Below are positions 45,222 to 54,767 of a DNA stretch of 64,000 nt, piece after piece. This stretch comes from CAVYGM01 sp963768025 (GTDB lineage: Bacteria; Bacteroidota; Bacteroidia; Cytophagales; Spirosomataceae). Position numbers and translations under genes: made by a program. Position 1 is the first letter of the stretch; each line of letters starts with the position of its first letter. The DNA lies in NCBI GenBank assembly GCA_963768025.1, contig CAVYGM010000032.1, positions 1-64,000 of the forward strand. The letters are read 5' to 3'. The notes below the pieces were generated by a model that was given only the letters and a program-made list of their open reading frames with translations, was not told the DNA's origin and did not search any database.

Positions 45222-46241
45222 ATGCAAATCGATCTTCGCTCCGATACTATTACCCGTCCAACCCCAGGCATGCAGGAGGCCATGTGGTCGGCTCCCGTAG
45301 GCGACGACGTGTTTGGGGACGACCCCTCGGTCAATGCCCTCGAAGAAAAAGCCGCTCGCCTGTTTGGCGTGGAAGCGGCCCTGTTTTGCCCATCGGGTAC
45401 CATGACCAACCAACTGGCCATACGGGTACACACCCAACCCGGTAGCGATGTAATTTGTGACAAGCTATCGCATATTTACCTGTACGAAGGGGGGGGCATC
45501 ATGCTCAACTCCTTCTCATCCGTAAAGCTCCTGGATGGCGACCGGGGTCGCATCACGGCCGAGCAGGTAGCGGGGGCCATTAGCCCCGAACACGACGTAC
45601 ACTCTACTATTACCCGGCTGGTTTCCCTGGAAAACACCATGAACAAAGGCGGAGGCTGCTACTACGATCTGGACGAAATTATAGAGATTCGAAAAGTATG
45701 CGACCAGCATGGGATCCCCCTCCACCTCGACGGCGCCCGGCTGTTCAACGCCCTCGTGGAAACCGGCGAAACGCCCGCCCAATTTGGCGAACTCTTTGAC
45801 AGCATCAGCATCTGTCTGTCCAAAGGTCTGGGCTGTCCGGTAGGTTCGCTGCTACTGGGTACCCGTGATTTTATCAAAAAAGCCCGACGATTCCGCAAAG
45901 TCATGGGCGGTGGCTGGCGGCAGGCGGGCTTTTTGGCCGCCGCCGGTATGTATGCCCTGGATCACCAGGTAGATCGGTTAAAAGAAGACCACGCCCGGGC
46001 CCGGGCCATTGGCTCCATCTTGACGAAAAACCCTGATATTCAGTACATTTATCCCATTGATACCAACATTGTCATCTGCCAGTTGCCCGATACCATTCTG
46101 GCCGCCGACTATGTTCGCAAATTAGAAATGCTTCGCATTAAGGCGGTTACTTTTGGCAAGCACCTGGTGCGGTTCGTGACCCATCACGACTTTACGGATG
46201 ATCACTTGACCGAATTCGAAAAACAATTTTCGAAGTTGTAG
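45222..46241 (+). CDS. ltaE: low-specificity L-threonine aldolase
   Basis: PLP enzyme of 339 residues, normal length. MQIDLRSDTITRPTPGMQEAM at the start, GDDVFGDDPSVNALEEKAA, LENTMNKGGG, LHLDGARLFNA and the PLP-lysine motif LSKGLGCPVGS (Lys near residue 204) are all family signatures. It splits L-threonine and allo-threonine to glycine and acetaldehyde in the cytoplasm. The gene stands alone, 116 bases before the BNR gene. Confidence 0.92.
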   Translation: MQIDLRSDTITRPTPGMQEAMWSAPVGDDVFGDDPSVNALEEKAARLFGVEAALFCPSGTMTNQLAIRVHTQPGSDVICDKLSHIYLYEGGGIMLNSFSSVKLLDGDRGRITAEQVAGAISPEHDVHSTITRLVSLENTMNKGGGCYYDLDEIIEIRKVCDQHGIPLHLDGARLFNALVETGETPAQFGELFDSISICLSKGLGCPVGSLLLGTRDFIKKARRFRKVMGGGWRQAGFLAAAGMYALDHQVDRLKEDHARARAIGSILTKNPDIQYIYPIDTNIVICQLPDTILAADYVRKLEMLRIKAVTFGKHLVRFVTHHDFTDDHLTEFEKQFSKL

Positions 46242-46356
46242 GAAGCTATTTTCCCCTACCTGGGTTTTTTAAAATCGTTTTGAAACAACCGTCCGACAGC
46301 CGTGGTCTTTTTGTATTTTTAGCTTTTCTTGCAAATCTTAACCAACTAAAAACGAA

Positions 46357-49300
46357 ATGAAAAAACTATTCTCTGCCCTTCAAGGGATAGCGGCCGGACT
46401 TTTCTTGCTCAGCGGCTCGCTTCCAGCCCAGCCTCTCCCTTCCGCCCTCTTCAAATCCATGAAAGTGCGTAGCATTGGTCCGGCCGTCATGTCGGGCCGC
46501 ATTACCACCGTGGAGGCCGTGGTCAACAGTCCAAACATCATTTACGCCGGTGCCGCCTCGGGCGGGGTGTGGAAAAGCGAAAACGGGGGGGGTACCTGGC
46601 AGCCAATTTTTGACGACCAGCCTACCCTGAACATTGGCTCCCTGGCCATCCAGCAGTCCAATCCCAACGTGGTGTGGGTAGGTACCGGAGAAGGTAACCC
46701 CCGAAATTCCATCAGCATTGGCGAGGGAATTTACAGGACCCTTGACGCCGGAAAAACCTGGCAGCGGATGGGGTTGGAAAAAACCCGCAACATCCACCGG
46801 CTGGCCATTGATCCTACCAACCCGGATGTGGTATATGCCGGGGCCATCGGCAACCCCTACGCCGAGCACCCCGAGCGTGGCGTTTTCAAAACTACCGACG
46901 GTGGCAAAAACTGGACTAAAATCCTGTATACCAACGACAAATCGGGCGTGGGGGATATGATCATGGATCCTTCCAATCCGCAGAAAATCCTGGTAGCGAT
47001 GTGGGAGCACAAGCGCACCCCCTACGATTTCCAGTCGGGTGGACCAGGTTCGGGCCTGTACCTGACCTACGATGGCGGCAAGACCTGGAAGAAACTGGGC
47101 AAGGAACAAGGCCTACCCGAGGGAGATTATGGTCGTTGCGGGGTAGCTATTTCTCCCGCCAACCCCAACCGCATGTACGCGATGGTGGAAGCCAAGAAAA
47201 ATGGCTTGTACACCAGCACCGACGGAGGTTTTAGCTGGTCCAAGGTGACTGAAGATCCCGATATAGCCACCAACCGGCCTTTTTACTTCAACGACATTAT
47301 TGCCGATCCGGTCAACGAGAATAAACTGTACTCCCTGTGGCAAACGGTCAATGTGAGTATCGACGGGGGTAAAAGTTTTAAAACTACGGCGGATTTCAAC
47401 CAGGCCCACGCGGATCACCATGCGCTTTGGATTCACCCAAAGGACCCCAATTTTATAATCAATGGCAACGACGGCGGAATTACCATTTCGCGCGATGGCG
47501 GCAAAAAATGGATTTTTGGCGAAAGCATTCCCATTGGACAGTTTTATCACGTCAATGTTGACAATGAGATTCCCTACAATGTCTACGGCGGTTTGCAGGA
47601 TAACGGTTCCTGGCGCGGGCCAGCTTACACCTGGATGAGCGAAGGACTCCGCAACTACCTCTGGCAGGGCCTGTGGGGTGGTGATGGGTTCGACGTGCTG
47701 CCCGATCCCGACAATGCCCGCTACGGCTACGCCATGTCGCAAGGGGGGAACCTGGGCCACTACGACGTAGAAACCGGACAAAGTTACAGCATCCGCCCAC
47801 CGGCCCCTGACCTGAACACCCGCCTGCGCTTCAACTGGAACGCGGCCCTGGCCCAGGATCCGCTCGACAACAGCACCCTCTACTACGGCAGTCAGTTTGT
47901 TCACAAAACCACCGACAAAGGAAAAAACTGGACAATCATCTCGCCTGACCTGACCACCAACGACCCAAAGAAGCAAAAGCAGGACGAAAGCGGTGGGCTT
48001 TCGCTGGATATTACCTCGGCCGAGAACAATACCACGATTCTGGCGATGGCTCCTTCCTACAAAGAAAAAGGGGTGATTTGGGTTACGACCGACGATGGCC
48101 AGGTGCAACTGACCCGCGATGGGGGTAAAACCTGGAACAACCTCCGCGATAAACTTCCCGGCCTGCCCAAAGAAGCCTGGATACCCCAGGTAAAAGCATC
48201 TAAGCTCAACGCCGCCGAGGCCTACGTGGTAGCCAACCACTACCGTATGGGTGATTTTGCTCCCTATATTTACCGAACCCGCAACTACGGCCAAAGCTGG
48301 GAGCGCATCATGGACGATAAAAAAGCGCGGGGATATGCCCTAAGCGTTCTGCCCGATACCGAAGCACCCAACCTGATCTTTGCCGGCACCGAGCACGGCC
48401 TATGGGTGAGCGTGGACGATGCCAAAACCTGGACGCAGTGGAAGCACGGCATTCCGGCTACCAGCGTCATGGACCTGGCCATTCAGGAACGCGAGGCTGA
48501 TCTAATTATTGGTACCTTCGGACGCTCCCTTTATGCCCTGGATGACATTCGTCCGCTGCGCAAAATAGCTTCAACCAACAAGGTTTTGGAGAATAAGTTG
48601 GTGGCTTTTGCCGCTCCGGATGCCTACCTGGCCGAAACCAAAGACATTCCTGGCTACGGCTCCGGGGGAGATGGGCTCTATCAGGCTGAAAACCGCAGCC
48701 GGCAAGCCCGCCTCACCTACCTGCTCCATCCCCAAATCACCGACAAGAACTCCAAACTGGATACCGTGCAGGTGCGGGTGTACGATGCCGTTGGCAAACA
48801 AATCCGGATGTTTACCGACAAGCCCGATACCGTTGGCATTCAGCGGATGGCCTGGGATTTGCGCGAACGGGGCATCCGCCAACCCGGCAGCAAAAAACCC
48901 GGTCCCAAGAGCCCCGAACCCACCGGACTTTTGGTGATGCCAGGTACCTATAAAGTGGTGATTAGCTACAAGGATCTAAAAGATTCCACGATGGTGAAGG
49001 TCCTGGCCGATCCTCGTTTGGAGTACCCACGGGAAGCCCTTTTGGCCCGACGGACGATGGCGGATCGCCTGGCCAAAACCGGCGAAAAACTGACTGCGGC
49101 CCTGGATCATCTCGATGAGGCCGATAACACCCTGAAAGTGATGGCCGAACAAGTAAAGAATTCGGAAAGTGAAAGCTGGAAAGGGTGGGGCAAAAAAGTA
49201 AAAGCCATGCAAGACAGCGTAAAGGCGGTTCGTGAACTGATTGAACCCAAACCCCTCGAAAAGCAGGGATACGGCCGCCCCTTTCGGCAAACAGCCCTAA

Positions 49301-49521
49301 CCGTTTGGCGCGATGCGTATTATGCCGCCGCTGGCTCACCCTACGCGGGTGGTAAGCCGTTTGCTCCCAACGCCGTGGACGAAAAAATGATCCAGGATGC
49401 CGAACTGTACGCAGAGAAGGCCTTGGCGAAAGTCAATGCTTTTTTCAGTACCCATTGGGAGTCATTCCGAAAAGAAGCCGAGGCCCAGCCTTCGTTGCTG
49501 TTTAAGAGCTTTACGGATTAG
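46357..49521 (+). CDS. large secreted BNR/sortilin-like repeat protein
   Basis: 1054 residues with a signal peptide ending near SLPAQPL. Residues about 30-760 hold repeated Asp-box motifs: NGGGTW, DAGKTW, DGGKNW, DGGKTWKKL, DGGFSW, DGGKSF, DKGKNW and DGGKTWNNL. They form a multi-bladed propeller of the VPS10/sortilin or exo-sialidase type. A C-terminal region (about 800-1054) has beta-strands and then a helical stretch. The family is frequent in Bacteroidota and Planctomycetes, but its biochemical role is not settled. No catalytic sialidase set could be identified. Single gene with its own terminator. Confidence 0.85.
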   Translation: MKKLFSALQGIAAGLFLLSGSLPAQPLPSALFKSMKVRSIGPAVMSGRITTVEAVVNSPNIIYAGAASGGVWKSENGGGTWQPIFDDQPTLNIGSLAIQQSNPNVVWVGTGEGNPRNSISIGEGIYRTLDAGKTWQRMGLEKTRNIHRLAIDPTNPDVVYAGAIGNPYAEHPERGVFKTTDGGKNWTKILYTNDKSGVGDMIMDPSNPQKILVAMWEHKRTPYDFQSGGPGSGLYLTYDGGKTWKKLGKEQGLPEGDYGRCGVAISPANPNRMYAMVEAKKNGLYTSTDGGFSWSKVTEDPDIATNRPFYFNDIIADPVNENKLYSLWQTVNVSIDGGKSFKTTADFNQAHADHHALWIHPKDPNFIINGNDGGITISRDGGKKWIFGESIPIGQFYHVNVDNEIPYNVYGGLQDNGSWRGPAYTWMSEGLRNYLWQGLWGGDGFDVLPDPDNARYGYAMSQGGNLGHYDVETGQSYSIRPPAPDLNTRLRFNWNAALAQDPLDNSTLYYGSQFVHKTTDKGKNWTIISPDLTTNDPKKQKQDESGGLSLDITSAENNTTILAMAPSYKEKGVIWVTTDDGQVQLTRDGGKTWNNLRDKLPGLPKEAWIPQVKASKLNAAEAYVVANHYRMGDFAPYIYRTRNYGQSWERIMDDKKARGYALSVLPDTEAPNLIFAGTEHGLWVSVDDAKTWTQWKHGIPATSVMDLAIQEREADLIIGTFGRSLYALDDIRPLRKIASTNKVLENKLVAFAAPDAYLAETKDIPGYGSGGDGLYQAENRSRQARLTYLLHPQITDKNSKLDTVQVRVYDAVGKQIRMFTDKPDTVGIQRMAWDLRERGIRQPGSKKPGPKSPEPTGLLVMPGTYKVVISYKDLKDSTMVKVLADPRLEYPREALLARRTMADRLAKTGEKLTAALDHLDEADNTLKVMAEQVKNSESESWKGWGKKVKAMQDSVKAVRELIEPKPLEKQGYGRPFRQTALTVWRDAYYAAAGSPYAGGKPFAPNAVDEKMIQDAELYAEKALAKVNAFFSTHWESFRKEAEAQPSLLFKSFTD

Positions 49522-49547
49522 GTAAAAGTAATCACTGGATTACTCCA

Positions 49548-49593
49548 AAGCCCATGCCACCGGTAGTGCAATAACTACCGGTGGCATGGGCTT
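49548..49593. terminator. bidirectional terminator
   Basis: Perfect 20-bp stem (49548-49567 and 49574-49593) with a GCAATA loop, between the convergent BNR gene and the small antitoxin-like gene. Confidence 0.9.
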
Positions 49594-49621
49594 TGTTGCC
49601 TTCACTGACTTGCTTTTTCGG

Positions 49622-49828
49622 TTACAGTCCTTTGCGTACTTTCCTGATCATTTCAACGGCTATATCCATCGAAACAATTGGACCATTTGCATTCCAGACC
49701 TCATTGTAGACATGAATATCCTCCAACTCTTCCAGTTCTTTCAGAATGGAGTCAAATTCAGCCCGTGGTAACATCACAAGTTTATGGCCAGCCGTATCTT
49801 CAATATATTTGGGATGAAGCGCAATCAT
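49622..49828 (-). CDS. orphan antitoxin-like protein
   Basis: 68 residues: MIALHPKYIEDTAGHKLVMLP followed by EFDSILKELEELEDI. This is the beta-strand/helix pattern of small prevent-host-death/RelB-like antitoxins in Bacteroidota. Such genes are usually followed by a toxin gene, but downstream there is only a terminator and no ORF of toxin size. It may be an orphan antitoxin that regulates another system, or the toxin has been lost. Assignment by pattern only. Confidence 0.55.
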   Translation of the reverse strand: MIALHPKYIEDTAGHKLVMLPRAEFDSILKELEELEDIHVYNEVWNANGPIVSMDIAVEMIRKVRKGL

Positions 49829-50040
49829 AACTCTCCTTTTTACTGATTATATGAAAAGCCAAGAGGCATCGGTTCATACTCTGTTTTCCAATAAAATCAC
49901 ATGCTGATAGAGCTAGGTCGAAGCATTACCCCTGAGTGAACCGCTGGGTGTAGGCCTATGGGTGAACTTGTATATTTATAACGTAATTTTGGCTCTTTCT
50001 TGGATTCTAATACTAAATTTTTAAACACTTCTTAGGAAAT

Positions 50041-50074
50041 ACTACAAAAATAGTTTGTTAACTACAAAAATAGT
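50041..50074 (+). promoter_or_regulatory. twin BlaI-type operators
   Basis: ACTACAAAAATAGT occurs twice, at 50041-50054 and 50061-50074, 20 bp apart, which is two helical turns. Each is a near-palindrome of the ACTA-N6-TAGT kind, as expected for BlaI/MecI-family repressor sites. They lie immediately before the repressor gene. Confidence 0.75.
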
Positions 50075-50084
50075 TTTACATTTA
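50054..50084 (+). promoter_or_regulatory. candidate promoter of the blaI-blaR1 operon
   Basis: TTTG at 50054-50057, a 19-base spacer and TACATTTA at 50077-50084 match the Bacteroidota promoter at 7 of 8 bases in the second element. The second operator lies inside the spacer, so a bound repressor would block polymerase. Transcription would begin at or next to the ATG at 50089, giving a near-leaderless message. Confidence 0.5.
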
Positions 50085-50088
50085 GGGT

Positions 50089-50464
50089 ATGGAAACTGAG
50101 AAATTAACAAACAAGGAAGAAGAGGTTATGCAAGTGCTGTGGGCGATGGAGAAAGCCTTTGTCAAAGACATGCTGCCGCACTTCGACGACCCGCCCCTGC
50201 ACTACAATACCCTTTCTACCCTGATCCGCAAATTGGAAGACAAAGGCTACGTGGCGCACCGCCAGTATGGCAATACCTACGAGTACTTACCCGGCTATCA
50301 GCAAGGAAGACTATCAGAACCATTTCGTGCTCAACAAAGTGGTGAATAACTATTTTAACCACTCTTACAAGGATCTGGTGGCCTATTTTGCGCGAAATGA
50401 AAAAGTTAGCCCCGATGAGCTACGGGACATTATTCGTATGATCGAGGAAGATGCCTCCGCTTAG
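50089..50464 (+). CDS. blaI: BlaI/MecI family transcriptional repressor, frame interrupted near 50291
   Basis: Winged-helix repressor of about 124 residues once joined. The first part reads LTNKEEEVMQVLWAMEKAF and YNTLSTLIRKLEDKGYV, the DNA-binding domain. The dimerisation part, NHFVLNKVVNNYFNHSYKDLV, is in another frame. Dropping one C from the CCC at 50290-50292 fuses NTYEYLP to AISKEDYQNH and restores the family's length. As written the repressor would end at 50349 without its C-terminal dimerisation helices. It precedes the M56 sensor protease gene, as in bla/mec-type systems. Confidence 0.85.
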
Positions 50465-50508
50465 CGTAGCGCGTTTGGCCTTTACCCCTACCCTAAACCC
50501 GATTATCC

Positions 50509-52257
50509 ATGCTTCTTCCGTACCTCATCAAAGTAAGCCTGTTGCTGGCGGCCCTGACACTGGGGTACCGCTGGCTCATTCAGTTCGAGACTTTTTCTTA
50601 AGTTAACCGGGTACTGCTGTGGCTCAATGTTGCGGCCGCCTGGCTGTTGCCCTTGATTCCACTGGCGAGTTGGGGGCCGGTGGAGGTGCAGCAGGAGCTT
50701 CACCAAAGCCTGCCAAAGCTGGTAAAGGTAGCCCCACCACCCGTTGAAAAGTTTGTAGAGCAGGTTGCCCTTCCGTCCACCCTCACCGGAAGCCCCACCG
50801 GCTGGGCAGTAGCCGACTGGCTACTGCTGATTTACCTGAGTGGTGTTTTGTTCATGACCGGGCGCTTTCTCCTGCAGCTCGGCGGCCTGATCCGCTCGTT
50901 GCGAAAGGCTCCTTCCGAGCTACTGGCGCCCGGTATCCGGCTGGTTCGTGATACCGCCACCACCTCCCCCTATTCTTTCTTCCACTGGATCGTCTGCAAT
51001 CCGGATAACCCTTCCGAAAGTGACCTACAGCAAATTCTGGCCCACGAAAGCGAGCACGTCAGGCAATGGCATAGTGCCGACCTACTGCTGGCCGAGTTGC
51101 AACGGATCGCCCTGTGGTTTAATCCCTTTGCCTGGGTGCATCAGCGGTTGGTACAGGTCAATCTGGAATACCTGGCCGACCGGGCCGTACTGGCAGGTGG
51201 CTATGAGAAAAAAGAATATCAGCTCAATCTCCTGAAAACCGCCCTGCAAACCCACGAATTTCCATTAACGAACTCCTTTGCGCAGTCCCTACTCAAAAAG
51301 CGCATCAAAATGATGAACCGCCCACCTTCGCGCTACTGGGTGTGGGGTAAGTATTCGCTACTGTTGGGCGCGCTCTACCTTTCCTCGGCTTTTGTGGCTC
51401 CTTACAGGCAACAGATAGTAAAAATGGTACCGAAGGTGGTGCAGCCTTTGGTAAGTACGCTGGTGGAGGAAACACCTGATGCAAAAACGGACGTTAGCGA
51501 AACAAAAAAAGATATGTCCGAAGAAGATAGTCACCCGGAAATGAGCGTGCCCACTCCGGCAGTTCTTGACACGATACAAGTTCAAACCCGGAAGTGGGTA
51601 TTAGAAAAAAACGATACCCTGTTCTGGGCTATCCCGGCGCGGGCAACACTGAGTGATCTGAATACTATCCAAACGGAAATTGCTAGCTATGGTGGTAAAA
51701 TGTCGTTCAATTCGATCCAGTATGATACTCTACAACACTTTCTTACCTCACTTACCGTAACAGTGAACCAAAAAGGGGCAAGTGGAACATTATTTTCCAA
51801 CGAGGGAAAATACTCGCCCATAAAGGGCAGTAGCGGTATTATCACTCGATCAGGTGCAGTAGGTGTGGGTCACGTACCGCCCGACCCTTTGTATACACAA
51901 CTCCGACAGGAATATAGTGCAGCTCTTGAAGTAAAACAGAAAAACAGGAATACCTACGTCACGGATAGCCTGGAACACGTCATGAATAAAAATGGAGGTG
52001 GATATGGAAGCACTACCTATCTCAAAAGGTATCTGGAAGGCAGCTACGCGGAAACCATTTTACAAAAAGAAGGCATAGGAAAGTCAGAGACGGGTACTCT
52101 AAGGCTCACAGACCTGATTCAAGATTCAGAGTTTATTTTGGACGGAATACCATCGACCTTCGAGAAATTGAATAAGATATCGTTCAATCAGTTGGATAAG
52201 GTTACCATTCTGAAAGCGCAAAATGGCAAGAAAATTATCCAGGTCTTCACGAACTGA
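50509..52257 (+). CDS. blaR1: BlaR1/MecR1-like M56 sensor metalloprotease, early in-frame stop
   Basis: From ATG at 50509 the frame codes a membrane helix (MLLPYLIKVSLLLAALTLG), meets TAA at 50599-50601, and is then open to 52257. The M56 zinc motif is HESEH in LAHESEHVRQWH, with further helices around it. The remaining C-terminal half (from about 51460) is a large extracytoplasmic region rich in charged and Ser/Thr residues, with no penicillin-binding motif. It should sense a signal and cut BlaI. The early TAA may be an error, since codons on both sides keep the expected membrane pattern; otherwise only a shorter protein from a later start could be made. Confidence 0.8.
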
Positions 52258-52271
52258 CCCATCCATTTTTT

Positions 52272-53141
52272 ATGAAAAATCAACTGACTCTCATCCTGGC
52301 TGGCCTATATTTGTTCATGAAACTGCCTGTTGGCTTTGCCCAGGACACCCTGTCTCTCACATTGAAACCACTACCAGAAGCCAAATACCTGGCTTCCTAC
52401 AGAGGCATGAAACTCGATAACATCGAACACTTCAAAGGTATTCCAAAGGCAATGGATTACCAGGTATATCTTTTCAATTTCCAAAGGAGGCAATCCACAT
52501 TTACCAACTACCAGAAGGGGATTCTAACGAAAGGACATTTCAACCAAATCGTTCAGGTCTATAAGCTTGACACGACGGGACTTTATGGAAAAGCTGATAT
52601 CAATAATAGTCTGGCGGTCCTTTCTGCTTTGTATCCAGGCAATCGGAAGAAAGTTATTCCGGATCTGAACTTTAACTTAGATTTCAGCGATGATCCTGTG
52701 TATGAATACGCCGTACCCGATTTTGATGCCGACTACCCTGAGGATTCCCTTCCGGCAATGAGGGTTGCTTACGATTATGTATACGAGGGCAAGCCAATTC
52801 GCCGAGAAATACTACTTAAAATTCCTCCGACTAGTAAAGGTCACACGCTTGCCAACCCAAATGACAAGCCTATGCTTCTAATCGCCCCATTTTTGGATTG
52901 GACGGAGTGCCCATATAAAGCTCCTTGATACACAGTATGAAATTATCTTAATAAGCCCTCAGGATCTCGATGCCAACTATACCCAGGCTGCGGGTTGATG
53001 GTAAAAGATATGGCCACAGACAAACCTGTTGATTTTAAAACCCATCCCACACCCGGCGTCTTTTTTCCCTTAGGTAATAAAATGGTCAAGGTGGAGGATA
53101 TCTCTTATTTTGGTGATTCTGCAAAACTGATTGTCAAGTAA
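52272..53141 (+). CDS. secreted protein downstream of blaR1, frame interrupted
   Basis: Open from ATG 52272 for 218 residues (to 52928) with a signal peptide (LYLFMKLPVGFAQ). The likely continuation is in other frames: KLLDTQYEIILISPQDLDA (near 52920-52975) and MVKDMATDKPVDFKTH to SAKLIVK, ending at 53141. At least two small shifts separate the pieces. The body is beta-rich with YDYVYEGKPIRREIL. I do not recognise the family. Position 14 bases after blaR1 suggests it is an output of the same operon. Confidence 0.55.
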
Positions 53142-53148
53142 ATCTCCC

Positions 53149-53651
53149 CTACTTCAAATACACCCCCTCCTCCCCCTGCCTACTCAAAATTACCTCCACG
53201 TGCTCGTTGAAGGTGGTGCTGAGGGCGTAGCCTACGTAGTCGGCGGATACGGGGAAGTGGCGGTGGTTGCGGTCTACGATGACGGCGACCTGTAATTTTT
53301 TGAGTCGAAATTGCAGGAAGGGTTGTAGGGCAAAAGCCAGGGTACGACCTGTGTTGAGTACGTCGTCGGCCATGATCACTACCTTACTATCGGTGAGCAG
53401 GAATTCGTTCGCGAAAGGTAATTTCACTTTTGTGAGGCTTCACCTTGTCGAACATCATCTCTACCAGGCTCGTGCGGATGGGGGAAATGGATTGCAGTTC
53501 GGCGGCCAGCAAACGGGCAAATTCGTAGCCCTTCGCCGGTAATGCCGGCCAGGATGATTTCTTCTTCCTCAAAATTCCGCTCGTAGATCTCAAAGGCTAT
53601 CCGGCGGATTTTCTGATGGGTTTGCTCGATGGTAAGTACCTGCTGACGGGT
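53149..53651 (-). CDS. PyrR-like phosphoribosyltransferase, frame interrupted twice
   Basis: About 165 residues when joined. It reads VLTIEQTHQKIRRIAFEIYERN, then GEGYEFARLLAAELQSISPIRTSL, the PRPP-binding loop VVIMADDVLNTGRTL and NHRHFPVSADYVGYALST. The 13-residue PRPP motif and the C-terminal part are as in PyrR-type regulators/uracil phosphoribosyltransferases. One extra G in a GGG run (on the coding strand, near 53537) and one extra C near 53412 break the frame. The start codon is not visible: a stop (TGA) lies upstream in the same frame. It converges with the protein ending at 53141. Confidence 0.75.
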
Positions 53652-53770
53652 TGGGGTCGGCGGTGCGATTCAGGTGGATAGTTATGTGAGGGAGAAAGTT
53701 GGGTATGTAACCAAAAACAAAGAGGAACCCAACCAATGGCGGGCTCCTCCCTCGGACAAATATATAAAAT

Positions 53771-54692
53771 CTACACGGAAAAACTATCGCTTTCCTGGTA
53801 GGCTTTGATCAGCGACTTGCTCACCTTCTTTGCCGGGACTAAAAATTACCGTGCTCCATGCCCATGATAAAGCTTTTGTTTTCCTTTTTGCTTCGGTCGT
53901 AGATGTACTTGAATAATATTTTTGTAATTGATCTCGCCGGTGGTCGGCTCTTTACGGCCGGGGTTATCACCGATCTGGAAGTAGTCTATTTCGCTCCACG
54001 TCCAGTCCATGTGCGGGATGATGTGCCCTTCGTTTTTCTGCATGTGGTAAATATCAAACAGAATCTTGCAGGAAGGGCTATTGACGCCCCGGCATATTTC
54101 GTAGGTCTGATCGGACGTACGCAGGAAACAGATCCGGATTATCGCTCAGCGGTTCCAGCACCATCACCAGCCCGTGGGGTTCGAGGATTTCGGCACCCCG
54201 GCGCAGGGCGTCGATGACGTGGCCGGTCTGAACGCCAATGGGGAGCTTTCGCTCAAAATTGCCGGGTACTACGGTCATCCATTTGGCATTGACGCGCTTG
54301 GCTACTTCCACGGCCCGCTTGCATCCATTCAGGAAAATATCCACGTACTCGGGCTTGCCCGCGGCCAGGGTGTTGGCCCCGTTGCCGCCTTTATCCACCA
54401 CAAACACGCCCATTTCCATGCCCAGGCGGGTCATTTCTTTGGCAATTTTTTCCTGCACATCCACCGGGCGCCCCATCATGCCATTGTCTTCGAGGGCCAT
54501 AAAACCCTGATCGGCCATGAATTTGAGCTGATCTATAAGATCTTCCCCCGCCAGGTTTTTGAACATCCCAAAGTGAGGGGCATATTTTAGCTTGAAGTTA
54601 TTCTTGGCAGGAAAGGCCGCCGAGGCATCTACCGAAGCCACTGCTGCACCGGCCAGACCGAGGGTTGATTTTACGAAATTTCTGCGAAGCAT
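53771..54692 (-). CDS. exported TIM-barrel isomerase (hydroxypyruvate isomerase-like), frame interrupted
   Basis: About 305 residues once joined. A twin-arginine leader (MLRRNFVKSTLGLAGAAVA) is followed by a xylose-isomerase-like barrel. Metal-binding residues of the family are visible: the Glu in VMVLEPLSDN, the Asp and His in ILFDIYHMQ, and the Glu in MGMEHGNF. The last 300 bases are shifted at least four times (near 54128, 53917, 53843 and 53816), each by one base, so as written the product ends at 54078. The reconstruction ends ESDSFSV at 53771. It is the last gene of a cluster with two dehydrogenases, which suggests sugar or sugar-acid oxidation in the periplasm. Confidence 0.75.
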
Positions 54693-54767
54693 GTTGTTCT
54701 TTTTTTGAGTTCAGAAAGTAAAGGCCAATCGGCCAGGAATATACCATCCTGCACCAAAATTTGATCG

